This document shows positions 31,911 to 40,618 of a stretch of 64,000 nucleotides of DNA, one piece after another. Numbering within the stretch: the stretch's first letter is position 1; the number at the start of each line of letters is the position of its first letter. The translations under genes and the position numbers were made by a program. This stretch comes from Pseudomonas protegens (GTDB lineage Bacteria > Pseudomonadota > Gammaproteobacteria > Pseudomonadales > Pseudomonadaceae): assembly GCF_003363755.1 (NCBI RefSeq), contig NZ_CP031396.1:6480501-6544500 (forward strand), in the 5' to 3' direction. The notes under the pieces are model-generated. The model was given only the letters and a program-made list of their open reading frames with translations. It was not told where the DNA came from and did not search any database.

Positions 31911-34399
31911 GGTTCGAGTGACACCATCAGGGCCTGGCAATACTGGCATTGGTTGATGCGGCGTTGTTTCAGGCGAGCAAGGGCTTCGCGCTCCACCGGG
32001 GCGTAGCACTGGCGGGTGTTGGGGCAACTGCGGATGGTGCGGTGGTTGACCCGGTAGTAACCCGGCCGGGAGCTGTTGGGGGAGTGGATGTGTTGCAGCG
32101 CGGTGATCTCTTGCGCAGTGAAACGATCCGCCGGCAGGCGTTGCTGGCGGGCCTGTTGACGATCTTCGATGTAGTGGCTGAGCAACGCCCGCAAGGTACG
32201 GGTGTGTTGCACCGCATCCAGGGCCGCCAGGGCCTCGGCCACCCCGTGGTCCACCAGCCGTTGCGCAGGTTCCTGGTTGAACCAGCGTTGTGCCAGGTGC
32301 CGGGCCTGGACGAAGTCCACGGGCCCCTGGCCGTAGCGTTCCAGGTACTCATGCAGGGTGGTGGCGTCCAGCGTCCCCAGGGTTGCGGCAGAGGTCAGCC
32401 TGCCCGGCAGCGCCAGGGTGGCGGCCAGGCCGTAGACCGCTTCGTCCACCAGTGGGCGATCTTCGGCAGCCAGTTGCGCATGGTCGACGCAGTTGAGCCA
32501 GCGCTGGGCAAAATCCCGGGCATTGGCCGGCAGGTGCAGGCGACGCAAATAGAAGTCCAGGGCGACATGGCACCAGACATACAGCAGCTGGGCTTTCTTG
32601 CGGCTGCTCAGGCCCTTGAGGTTGACCAGACTCTGCAGGGTCTGGTTGAACTCGTTGATCAGGTTGGGAGAGGGCAGCGATTCGAGGTTGGGGTCCGACG
32701 CCGGATCGAAGTCGCTGTCCTCTCGACCATCGTCCCGTTCGATGATAGGTGCCGCATCACCGTGCCCCACGGGTCCTTGCCCGGGGTTGGCGTGGTGCAG
32801 CAAGCCTGCGATGGCCTGGAGCAACGCCCAACTGCCATCGCGGCCGGTAGCGGCTTTGGCCACGCTCGGCAGCCAGTGGCGAGGGCGCTGGGGCGGCTGT
32901 AGCGCAGGCGGCTCAGTGCCGCCTGGCGGGTTGACGGGCGTCGTGGCGGGCTTAGTGCGTAGCGGTGCATCGGGCTCTTCGGGCAGTTGTTGCGCGTGCA
33001 GCACCAGGCAGTTGAGCAGGATCTGCAGGTCGTCCTGGGCCTGGTTGCCCCCCAGCAGTCGGCCCAGAGCCCCGCACAGGCTGCGAATCGGCAGGGGCAT
33101 GCTCAGGTAGGCGTCAATGCAGACCCAGCCTCGGGCACTTTGTGTCGCGCGCTCCAAGCGCAGTTGCAGCCCCTCGTCCAGTCTGGTGTCCAGGGTCCGC
33201 TGCAGCGGCCAGACGAAGCCGCCTTGCGCGGTCAGTTGCAGTGGCGCCGTTTCGAGGACTTCTTCGGCGCACTCCAGGGTCGCCAGCCATTCTCCGGCCA
33301 GCGCTTGCTGACCGATCAGCCGGCCTTCCAACTGCTGTTCTTCGTTGAGGCGTGCATAGACGCACAGGGTCGCCTCCTGGTCCTGGCGCTCGAAGGCGTC
33401 CGCTTCATAGCGCGGTGCTTCGACGGGCTCCCAGCACTCATCCGTGGCGCTGTCGAGCTTGCGCAGTACCGCCACTTCCACGTTGTCGGTGCTGTCCATG
33501 GAGGTCCGGGTGGCATTCACGCTGCCGGTCAGGGTCCAGCTGCCGGCGCCGCGCAACTCCAGCCACTTGGCGTGCAGCCGTCGCTGGTTGTGTTCGACCT
33601 TGGGCGTCACCCAGTCGATCTCGACTGGCCAGTCTCTGGTCTGCTCCAGGGGAAAGGAGCAGACGCCGTTGCCTGGAACCCCAACGGTGAGCCGAGGGAT
33701 GCCCAAGGTCTTGAGCAGATGGCCCAGGGACTGTCCATCACGGCTGTGGAAGGGCGAAAGCAGCAGCAGGCTGTGCCAGCGCCGGCCTGCGGCGCGCTCG
33801 ATCAATTGCTCGGTGATGGCGGTGTCCAGGGAATGCAGCAGTTCCACCGGCTGCGGTGGCGCCTGATCATGAAACTGCCGGCTGAGGGCCCGGGCCCGTT
33901 GAATGAAGGGCAAGAGGGCGCTGTCGTCGGCGATCTGCAGGTGCGGCCGGGTGCAGAGATTTTCCAGGAAGTCGGCGAAGTCGGCGAAAGCCCCCGGCTG
34001 CTCCCCGGCGCTGAGGACTTCCAGTACCTCGACATTGCCGCCGTGGCCGCCAAAGGTCAGGTTGCCGCTACCGACCATCAGCAGGTCCTGGTCCTCGCCG
34101 CGCAGGTAGGTGATCTTCGGGTGGAAAATGCCGTCTTTGACCCGTACCGGAATCAAGGCGTAATCCTTGCCCACATGCCGCGCCCGCAATTCCATCATTG
34201 AGGCGCGGTAACCCTGGATATCCACCAGCAGGGTGACTTTTTCACAGCCGGCTTCGCGCAGTCGAGGCAGCACGTAGCTTTCGAAGTAGGTCAGGCTCAG
34301 GGCATAGGTGGTGAACAGTGCCTCTTTCCACGGGCCGTTTTCGATGAAGTGCAGTGGCGACGGTCCGTTCGGGCCTGAGGGGGTGGGGGGGGATGCCAT
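31907..34399 (-). CDS. Double phospholipase-D-motif protein with C-terminal zinc-finger-like Cys cluster
   Basis: An 830-residue cytosolic protein. Two PLD-type half-sites are visible: H93-x-K95 followed by GSGNLT (110-115), and H276-x-K278 followed by GSVNAT (292-297), both with the spacing of HKD enzymes whose Asp is replaced or displaced. A variable linker near residues 480-560 is acidic and proline-rich. The C-terminus holds C792, C798, C818 and C821, a likely zinc-binding group. PLD-fold proteins of this size act as nucleases in defence systems or as NTPase-linked effectors. It starts a two-gene unit with the protein at 30327. Nuclease function is inference. Confidence 0.7.
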   Translation of the reverse strand: MASPPTPSGPNGPSPLHFIENGPWKEALFTTYALSLTYFESYVLPRLREAGCEKVTLLVDIQGYRASMMELRARHVGKDYALIPVRVKDGIFHPKITYLRGEDQDLLMVGSGNLTFGGHGGNVEVLEVLSAGEQPGAFADFADFLENLCTRPHLQIADDSALLPFIQRARALSRQFHDQAPPQPVELLHSLDTAITEQLIERAAGRRWHSLLLLSPFHSRDGQSLGHLLKTLGIPRLTVGVPGNGVCSFPLEQTRDWPVEIDWVTPKVEHNQRRLHAKWLELRGAGSWTLTGSVNATRTSMDSTDNVEVAVLRKLDSATDECWEPVEAPRYEADAFERQDQEATLCVYARLNEEQQLEGRLIGQQALAGEWLATLECAEEVLETAPLQLTAQGGFVWPLQRTLDTRLDEGLQLRLERATQSARGWVCIDAYLSMPLPIRSLCGALGRLLGGNQAQDDLQILLNCLVLHAQQLPEEPDAPLRTKPATTPVNPPGGTEPPALQPPQRPRHWLPSVAKAATGRDGSWALLQAIAGLLHHANPGQGPVGHGDAAPIIERDDGREDSDFDPASDPNLESLPSPNLINEFNQTLQSLVNLKGLSSRKKAQLLYVWCHVALDFYLRRLHLPANARDFAQRWLNCVDHAQLAAEDRPLVDEAVYGLAATLALPGRLTSAATLGTLDATTLHEYLERYGQGPVDFVQARHLAQRWFNQEPAQRLVDHGVAEALAALDAVQHTRTLRALLSHYIEDRQQARQQRLPADRFTAQEITALQHIHSPNSSRPGYYRVNHRTIRSCPNTRQCYAPVEREALARLKQRRINQCQYCQALMVSLEP

Positions 34400-34610
34400 C
34401 GTGTTCTCCAGTCCATGGGGCGAGGCTCAAGTCGGTGGCTGATTATCGGGCAACGCAGCGCTGTTGCAAGTGTCGGTGATGTCACAGTGCTTGCATGGGT
34501 GGTCATGGGGCCGGGAAGGCGGGGGCAGAGGGATTTTTTTCATGAATGCGGCGTGAGTAAGAAGTCGACGCAGGTATTCTTGCAAAGCCCTTTTTGAATG
34601 GAATCGAACC

Positions 34611-35642
34611 ATGTCCGCCTCCCTTGTACGTCCACTGCGGGCCAGTGGCCTGCTGCTCGCTGTCCTGGCCTGTGCCACCGCGACCCAGGCCAGCAGCTTC
34701 GACTGCGCCAAGGCCGCCAGTGCCAGTGAGAAGGCCATCTGCGCCGACCCCTATACCGCCGGGCTGGACAGCCGGCTGGGCAAGGCCTGGACGGCGACCC
34801 TGGCCGAGGCCAAGGACCCCAAGGCGCTGCGCCTGGGCCAGCGTGAATGGCTCAAGCAGCGCGACCAGTGCCAGGCCGACCTGGGCTGTCTGCGCAGCCA
34901 ATACCTGAGCCGGCTGACGGTGCTGCGCTATGTGAACATCCCGTTCAGTTGGCAGGGCACCTGGCAGCGGGTCTCGGTCAGCCCGTTCTACGGCGGTGAG
35001 CTGGTGATCCGGCGCAGCGGCGAGGATCGTCTGAGCTTCGACCTGTCGGCCATGGGCGGCGCCAATTCCGGTGCGCTGGCGGGCAAGCTGCAGCTCAAGG
35101 ACGGTGAAGCCCGCTACGGCGTCGAGGGCTGCAAGCTGCGCTTCACCCCGCGCAACGGCCTGTTGCAGGTGACCCAGGAGGGCGATGCCTATGCCTGCGG
35201 CGCCGGTTCGGGGGTGTATTACGACGGGCTCTATGTGGCCTCCCGGCAAATCCTGGAGAACCCGTACGATTTGCTGTCCACCGCGCTGGTGCGTACCGAG
35301 GAGGAAGATCTGCGCGCCCGCAAGCTGCTGCAACAGGATTACCAGACCCTGCTCGACAGCGGCTCGGCGTTCTCCCAGGACACCTCGGCCGAGCTTCCGG
35401 GCGCCGAGGTCACCGATATGTGGCTGCAGGGGCTGGCTAGCACCAATGCGGCGATTTTCGTGCGCGGTGCCAAGGGTGAGTTGTGGGTCGCGCTGCTGGC
35501 GGTGGTGGGCCCCGCCGATGAAGTGCGGGTGCGCTACTACACCACCGAGCCTGCGTGGAAGCAGCGCCTGCCGGACGTGGTACAGCGCTGGTACGAGGCG
35601 CGCGGCCAGGGCCAGCAACTGCCGCTGGACAGGATGCCCTGA
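34611..35642 (+). CDS. LprI/DUF1311-family secreted protein
   Basis: A 343-residue protein with a signal peptide (LRASGLLLAVLACATATQA) and the LprI core SFDCAKAASASEKAICADP with paired cysteines (DQCQADLGC). The family includes lysozyme inhibitors of gram-negative bacteria. The C-terminal two thirds are unassigned and beta-rich. The ribosome site is weak. It is a single-gene unit divergent from the PLD module. Confidence 0.7.
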   Translation: MSASLVRPLRASGLLLAVLACATATQASSFDCAKAASASEKAICADPYTAGLDSRLGKAWTATLAEAKDPKALRLGQREWLKQRDQCQADLGCLRSQYLSRLTVLRYVNIPFSWQGTWQRVSVSPFYGGELVIRRSGEDRLSFDLSAMGGANSGALAGKLQLKDGEARYGVEGCKLRFTPRNGLLQVTQEGDAYACGAGSGVYYDGLYVASRQILENPYDLLSTALVRTEEEDLRARKLLQQDYQTLLDSGSAFSQDTSAELPGAEVTDMWLQGLASTNAAIFVRGAKGELWVALLAVVGPADEVRVRYYTTEPAWKQRLPDVVQRWYEARGQGQQLPLDRMP

Positions 35643-35919
35643 AGCACAGGCCGGCCGGACTTCATCATCTGTTGATGAATGTGGCCGCAGAAATTTCGCC
35701 GGGTGGATGCACAAGCCGGCCGGTGCAACTGCTAGAGTCTCGGCCCGGGCCGCCTGGATATCGCCCCGAGGGTGCCGGCACAGGGACGCCAGGCCTTGGC
35801 CTGCCGGGCAAATTCCATCAGTTGGTGACGCGAAGCCATTGTGAGCGTCTACGACCTTAGCAAGTGACACTGCCGCCGCCGTTACCGGCGCCTGGCACAT
35901 TGAAATTGGGAGATTGTAA

Positions 35920-37116
35920 ATGGTCATCAAACCCCGCGTTCGCGGCTTTATCTGTGTGACGACCCATCCGGTGGGTTGCGAAGCCAACGTCAAGCAGCAG
36001 ATCGATTACGTCACCCAGCAGGGCGCCATCTACGCAGGGCCGAAGAACGTGCTGGTCCTCGGCGCATCCACCGGTTACGGCCTGGCCGCGCGGATCACCG
36101 CCGCCTTCGGTTGCGGCGCCAACACCCTGGGGGTGTTCTTCGAGCGCGGCAGCGTTGACGGCAAGCTGGGCACCGCCGGCTGGTACAACACCGCGGCGTT
36201 CCACAAGTTCGCCGAAGAAAAGGGCCTGTACGCCAAGAGCATCAACGGTGACGCCTTCTCCGACGCGGTCAAGGCCGAGACCATCGAAACCATCAAGCGC
36301 GACCTGGGCAAGATCGACCTGGTGGTCTACAGCCTGGCGGCGCCGCGTCGCACCCACCCCAAGACCGGTGAAGTGCTGAGTTCGACCCTCAAGCCCCTGG
36401 GCAAGTCCGTGACCCTGCGCGGTGTCGACACCGACAAGGAAATCGTCAAGGAAACCACCCTGCAACCGGCGACCCAGGAAGAGATCGACGGCACCGTGGC
36501 GGTGATGGGCGGCGAAGACTGGCAGATGTGGATCGACGCCCTGCACGACGCCGGTGTCCTGGCCGAAGGCGCGAAAACCACCGCCTTCACCTACCTGGGC
36601 GAGAAGCTGACCCACGACATCTACTGGAACGGTTCGATTGGCGAAGCCAAGAAGGACCTGGACCAGAAAGTCATCGGCATGCGCCAGCAACTGGCCGACC
36701 TGGGCGGCGACGCTCGGGTGTCGGTGCTCAAGGCCGTGGTCACCCAGGCCAGCTCGGCGATCCCGATCATGCCGCTGTACCTGTCGCTGCTGTTCAAGGT
36801 GATGAAGGAGCAGGGCAGCCACGAAGGTTGCATCGAGCAGGTCTACGGCCTGTACAAGGACAGCCTGTACAACAGCGAGCCGGTGATCGACCAGGAAGGC
36901 CGCCTGCGTGCCGACTACAAGGAACTGCAACCCGAAGTCCAGGATCGGGTCAAGCAGCTGTGGGACCAGGTCACCAGCGAGAACCTCTACGAAATGACCG
37001 ATTTCGTCGGTTACAAGCAAGAGTTCCTGCGCCTGTTCGGTTTCGAGATCGAAGGGGTCGACTACGAAGCCGACGTCGATCCGGACGTGAAGATCAGCAA
37101 CCTGATCCAGCTGTAA
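35920..37116 (+). CDS. fabV: Trans-2-enoyl-ACP/CoA reductase
   Basis: A 398-residue FabV-type NADH-dependent enoyl reductase catalysing the last reduction in each fatty-acid elongation cycle. The N-terminal MVIKPRVRGFICVTTHPVGC and the dinucleotide segment LVLGASTGYGLAARI are diagnostic. The active-site Tyr235 and Lys244 lie in YWNGSIGEAK with the FabV-specific eight-residue spacing. FabV is insensitive to triclosan. It is monocistronic with a terminator after the stop. The 277 bp upstream contain no gene and presumably its promoter. Confidence 0.97.
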   Translation: MVIKPRVRGFICVTTHPVGCEANVKQQIDYVTQQGAIYAGPKNVLVLGASTGYGLAARITAAFGCGANTLGVFFERGSVDGKLGTAGWYNTAAFHKFAEEKGLYAKSINGDAFSDAVKAETIETIKRDLGKIDLVVYSLAAPRRTHPKTGEVLSSTLKPLGKSVTLRGVDTDKEIVKETTLQPATQEEIDGTVAVMGGEDWQMWIDALHDAGVLAEGAKTTAFTYLGEKLTHDIYWNGSIGEAKKDLDQKVIGMRQQLADLGGDARVSVLKAVVTQASSAIPIMPLYLSLLFKVMKEQGSHEGCIEQVYGLYKDSLYNSEPVIDQEGRLRADYKELQPEVQDRVKQLWDQVTSENLYEMTDFVGYKQEFLRLFGFEIEGVDYEADVDPDVKISNLIQL

Positions 37117-37137
37117 TCCGCGTCTAGCGTCAGCCAG

Positions 37138-37168
37138 CGCCCCTCCTTCGTGAGGGGCGTTGTCGTTT
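37138..37168 (+). terminator. Rho-independent terminator of fabV
   Basis: cgcccctc and gaggggcg form a stem with a six-base loop, followed by a short T-rich run (ttgtcgttt), 22 bp after the fabV stop. Confidence 0.8.
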
Positions 37169-37185
37169 CTGCCCCCGTATTTCAT

Positions 37186-37256
37186 CGAGGAGCCGGCTTG
37201 CCGGTGCATGCCTTGTGCGGGTCTTGGCGACGCCTTCGCTGGCAAGCCAGCTCCTA
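37186..37256. repeat. REP doublet, type A
   Basis: Forward gaggagccggcttgccggtg and inverted ttcgctggcaagccagctcc flank about 25 bp between the fabV terminator and azlC. Confidence 0.7.
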
Positions 37257-37345
37257 GGGTGGTGGTGCAATTGCGCAAGATTGTTCAAGCCAGGGGGCGC
37301 CGGCAGATGGCACAGTCAGCGTCCGTTATCTGTGTGCAGGGTGTC

Positions 37346-38044
37346 ATGTCCAGCGTTCTCTTACCTCGTGCCGCCTTTATCCGCGGCGCCATCGCCATCA
37401 TGCCGCTGTCCCTGGCCACCGCGCCTTGGGGGCTGCTGGCCGGTTCCATGGCCATCGAAGCCAATCTCACGCCGCTGCAGGGCCAGGGCTTGTCGAGCAT
37501 CGTCTTTGCCGGCGCCGCGCAACTGGTGGCCATCGGCATGCTCAAGGGCGGGGCAGGGATCTTCTCGATCCTGCTGACCACCTTGCTGCTCACGTCCCAG
37601 CACTTGCTCTACGGCATGAGCCTGCGCTCGGTGATCTCGCCCTTGCCCGGGCGCTGGCGGGTGGGCCTGGGCTTTCTGCTCACCGATGAGCTGTTCGCCT
37701 TGACCAGCGCCCACGACAAGCAGCAGTTCGACCGCTGGTACGCCCTGGGCGTGGGCCTGACCTTTTATGTGGCCTGGAACCTGTTCACCCTGCTGGGCAT
37801 CGTGCTGGGCAAGAGCATTCCGGGCCTGGAGCACCTGGGCCTGGACTTTTCCATCGCCGCCACCTTCATCGCCCTGATCACGCCGCTGGTGCGCAATGTG
37901 CCCACCGTGGTCTGTGTCGCAGTGTCGCTGCTGTGCTCGGTGCTGTTCAGCTACTGGCAGTGGGGCTCGGCGCTGGTCCTGGCGGGCCTGGCGGGGATGG
38001 CTGCGGGTTTTGTCTGCAACAAACTGTATCGGGGGCAAGCATGA
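37346..38044 (+). CDS. azlC: Branched-chain amino acid permease, AzlC subunit
   Basis: A 232-residue membrane protein with the AzlC pattern GAIAIMPLSLATAPWGLLAGSMA near the N-terminus, and FAGAAQLVAIGML and TSQHLLYGMSLR further on. With AzlD it exports branched-chain or related amino acids. The start MSSVLLPRAAF is chosen by family length; earlier in-frame starts fall in REP sequence. The stop overlaps azlD by ATGA. Confidence 0.9.
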   Translation: MSSVLLPRAAFIRGAIAIMPLSLATAPWGLLAGSMAIEANLTPLQGQGLSSIVFAGAAQLVAIGMLKGGAGIFSILLTTLLLTSQHLLYGMSLRSVISPLPGRWRVGLGFLLTDELFALTSAHDKQQFDRWYALGVGLTFYVAWNLFTLLGIVLGKSIPGLEHLGLDFSIAATFIALITPLVRNVPTVVCVAVSLLCSVLFSYWQWGSALVLAGLAGMAAGFVCNKLYRGQA

Positions 38045-38355
38045 TGGTCTGGGCAGTCATCTTCGGCATGGGCCTGTTGGTCTTTCTCAATCGCTACGTG
38101 TTTCTCGAACCGCGCCTGCCGCTGCGCCTGAGCAGCAATGCCCGGCAGTTCCTCGGCTTTGCGGTGCCGGGCATGCTCACCGCCATCTGCGGGCCGATCG
38201 TGTTCATGCCCGATCACCAGTTGAACCTGCACTGGGACAATCCCTACCTGCTGAGCTCGCTGGTGGCCATTGCGCTGGTGATCTACACCCGCAACACCCT
38301 GGTCAGCATGTTGCTGAGCATGGGGTTCTTTTTCTTTCTGCGCTGGTGGCTCTGA
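38041..38355 (+). CDS. azlD: Branched-chain amino acid transport protein, AzlD subunit
   Basis: A 104-residue four-helix membrane protein, the usual small partner of AzlC. The segments RYVFLEPRLPLRLSSNARQFL and VPGMLTAICGPIVF match the family. It begins MMVWAVIF on an ATG overlapping the azlC stop. Confidence 0.92.
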   Translation: MMVWAVIFGMGLLVFLNRYVFLEPRLPLRLSSNARQFLGFAVPGMLTAICGPIVFMPDHQLNLHWDNPYLLSSLVAIALVIYTRNTLVSMLLSMGFFFFLRWWL

Positions 38356-38423
38356 GGGCCATTTGCGCTAGCCTGTGCCGTTTTCGGCGCAGGCCGACCT
38401 TTAAACCGCAACGGATGCATCGG

Positions 38424-39413
38424 ATGAGCGACTTCCCCCACGATATCGACCTGGACGCGTTCTGGGACCGGGCCACCCACTGCAAGATCAACCAGGCACC
38501 AGCCAGCGCCGCCATGATCGCCGAGCTGCAAGCCGAGCTGGGCTATCGCCTGCCGCCGTCCTATGTGGCGTTCATGAATCGCTACAACGGCGGGCGCCCG
38601 CACCTGTGCTGTTTCCCCACCGAACAAGGTACCTCCTGGGCTGAGGACCACTGCGCGATCGACAGCTTCCTGAGCATTGGCCGCGACGCCGCCTATTCGT
38701 TGGGCGGCAGCCTGGGCAGTCGTTTCAAAATCGAGAAATGGGGTTACCCGGACCTCGGGGTGTACATCTGCAATTGCCCGTCTGCCGGGCACGACATGGT
38801 GGCTCTGGACTACCGCGAATGCGGCCCCGAGGGCGAGCCGCGGGTGGTGCACGTGGATCAGGAACGCGACTATGCAGTGACCGTGCTGGCGCCGAATTTC
38901 GAGGCCTTTATCCGCGCTCTGGTGTCCCCCGAGGTCTACGACACCTCGGAGCAGGATTACCTGGACGATCTGGACAAGGTCGCCAGCGCGCCGTTTTCAG
39001 CGCTGCTGGAGGAGTTGCTCGAACAGTTCCACGAAGTGCCCGACCTGGGGCCGCTGATCCGCCAGATCGCCTTGCGCATCGTCCATGAAAAACGCTACTT
39101 CGCGCTGCACGCCGATCCGCTGTCGCAACTGCTGTATGACCTGCTGTTCTGGCTGTACCGCAACTGCTATCCGGTCAACGACAAAGAGTCGTACCTGCAG
39201 GTCTACTGCGACATGATCGCCTTCGCCAAGGGCTTCGGCACCGGTGGCTATGCCCCGGACTTCATCCACGACTGGTTTCGGGCACGGCTGGCCGGCGGCC
39301 AAATGCGCCAGGCGGCGGGCGGGTTGGTCTTGACGCCAGCCTATCGCGCGCAGTTGCTGGAACAACTCTCGGGGTTTCGCCCCCTCAGCCCAGACTCTCA
39401 GGAGCAGCCATGA
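38424..39413 (+). CDS. SMI1/KNR4 (SUKH-like) family protein
   Basis: A 329-residue cytosolic protein. The SMI1/KNR4 segment appears as ELQAELGYRLPPSYVAFMNRYNGG and later GVYICNCPSAGHDMVALDYRECG, in which an acidic/glycine pattern is typical. The family includes immunity proteins against bacterial toxins, but no toxin gene is next to it. An alternative ATG lies nine bases upstream (38415). Its stop overlaps the next gene by ATGA, so it is coupled to the Nudix-fusion gene. Confidence 0.75.
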   Translation: MSDFPHDIDLDAFWDRATHCKINQAPASAAMIAELQAELGYRLPPSYVAFMNRYNGGRPHLCCFPTEQGTSWAEDHCAIDSFLSIGRDAAYSLGGSLGSRFKIEKWGYPDLGVYICNCPSAGHDMVALDYRECGPEGEPRVVHVDQERDYAVTVLAPNFEAFIRALVSPEVYDTSEQDYLDDLDKVASAPFSALLEELLEQFHEVPDLGPLIRQIALRIVHEKRYFALHADPLSQLLYDLLFWLYRNCYPVNDKESYLQVYCDMIAFAKGFGTGGYAPDFIHDWFRARLAGGQMRQAAGGLVLTPAYRAQLLEQLSGFRPLSPDSQEQP

Positions 39414-40381
39414 GCGAGGCATCGATTCGCATCACCGCCGAACGGACCCTTTCTGATAATTGGTATGTGCTGAAGAAGTACAGCTTCGAGCTGCGTCGCC
39501 GCGACGGCAGCTGGCAGGCCCAGGACCGTGAGGTCTATGACCGGGGCAATGGCGCGACCATCCTGCTGTACAACCTCAAGCGGCGCACGGTGCTGCTGAC
39601 CCGGCAGTTCCGCATGCCGGCCTTCGTCAACGACCACCACGGCTACCTGATCGAGACCGCTGCCGGCCTGCTGGACAACGCCAGCCCGGAGGTGCGCATC
39701 CGTCAGGAAGCACAGGAGGAAACCGGTTGCCGGGTAGGCGAGGTGCAGAAGGTTTTCGAAGCCTTCATGAGCCCGGGTTCGGTGACCGAGCGGGTGCATT
39801 TCTTCATCGGTCATTACCAGGCCGAGGACCGCATCGATGAAGGCGGCGGACTGGAGCACGAAGGCGAGGACATCGAGGTCCTGGAGCTGGACATCGACCA
39901 GGCCCTGGGCATGATCGACAGCGGCGAAATCATCGACGGCAAGACCATCATGCTCCTGCAATACCTGCAGCTGCATGTGCTCAAGCCGCGCAGCCTGATG
40001 GTGCTGGTGGCCGGTCCGTACCGCTCTGGCAGCGGCGACGATCCGGCGGTGCTGGCACGCAATGTCGCGGCCATGGAGCAGTGCGCCGCCCAGGTGCTGG
40101 CGGCCGGACATTTTCCGGTGCTGGGGGAGTGGGTGGCGTTGCCCATGACCCGGTTGGCGGGGTCCCTGGCGGTGGGCGATGAGATCTACAACGCGCAGTT
40201 CCACGCCTATGCCGAACGCCTGCTGGAGCGCTGTGATGCCGTGCTGCGCATCGGCGCGGCCTCGGCGGGCTGCGACGCCATGGTGCGGGTCGCCGAGCGC
40301 CTGGGCCTGAGTGTCTATCACCGGGTTGAGCAATTGCCGGCTGTGACGCCGGGCGCGCTCCGGGCTGATTCCGACCGCTGA
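39410..40381 (+). CDS. NudK-like Nudix hydrolase fused to DUF4406 domain
   Basis: A 323-residue two-domain protein. Residues 1-190 match NudK, the GDP-mannose pyrophosphatase of E. coli (191 residues), with Nudix box GLLDNASPEVRIRQEAQEET near 86-105 and FMSPGSVTERVHFFI after it. Residues about 196-310 form a second domain (SLMVLVAGPYRSGSGD, AAGHFPVLGEW, DAVLRIGAASAGCD) resembling DUF4406, a relative of nucleoside deoxyribosyltransferases. The fusion suggests linked turnover of a nucleotide sugar or nucleotide. The start overlaps the SMI1/KNR4 stop. Confidence 0.8.
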   Translation: MSEASIRITAERTLSDNWYVLKKYSFELRRRDGSWQAQDREVYDRGNGATILLYNLKRRTVLLTRQFRMPAFVNDHHGYLIETAAGLLDNASPEVRIRQEAQEETGCRVGEVQKVFEAFMSPGSVTERVHFFIGHYQAEDRIDEGGGLEHEGEDIEVLELDIDQALGMIDSGEIIDGKTIMLLQYLQLHVLKPRSLMVLVAGPYRSGSGDDPAVLARNVAAMEQCAAQVLAAGHFPVLGEWVALPMTRLAGSLAVGDEIYNAQFHAYAERLLERCDAVLRIGAASAGCDAMVRVAERLGLSVYHRVEQLPAVTPGALRADSDR

Positions 40382-40618
40382 TCCCGACGACTGATTCAGT
40401 GCAGCGCGGGGGCGGATCGATCGCCTGCGCTGGCCGTCAGCGCCTGCACCCCACCTTTCAAGAACCCCCTCAGCACAGCCGCAGCCTTCGTGCACCCGGC
40501 ATTTCCAGGCCCCGCGGGAAAATACTGTCTATCGTCAATAGGCAAGCGCGAGCTTCGTCAAGGACTGTGTGGGGCAGGGCCTCAGCGGTCAGTTTGTCGC
40601 CATGGCGCCTGGAGCATT

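Noticed and set aside
29512..34399. Treating the orphan binding protein as part of the PLD module
   Set aside because: It is 74 bp away, has a signal peptide and belongs to a transport/sensing family; co-transcription alone is weak evidence.
38424..39413. SMI1/KNR4 protein as an immunity protein of a toxin system
   Set aside because: No toxin, secretion-system or polymorphic-toxin gene is adjacent; its coupled partner is a Nudix fusion.
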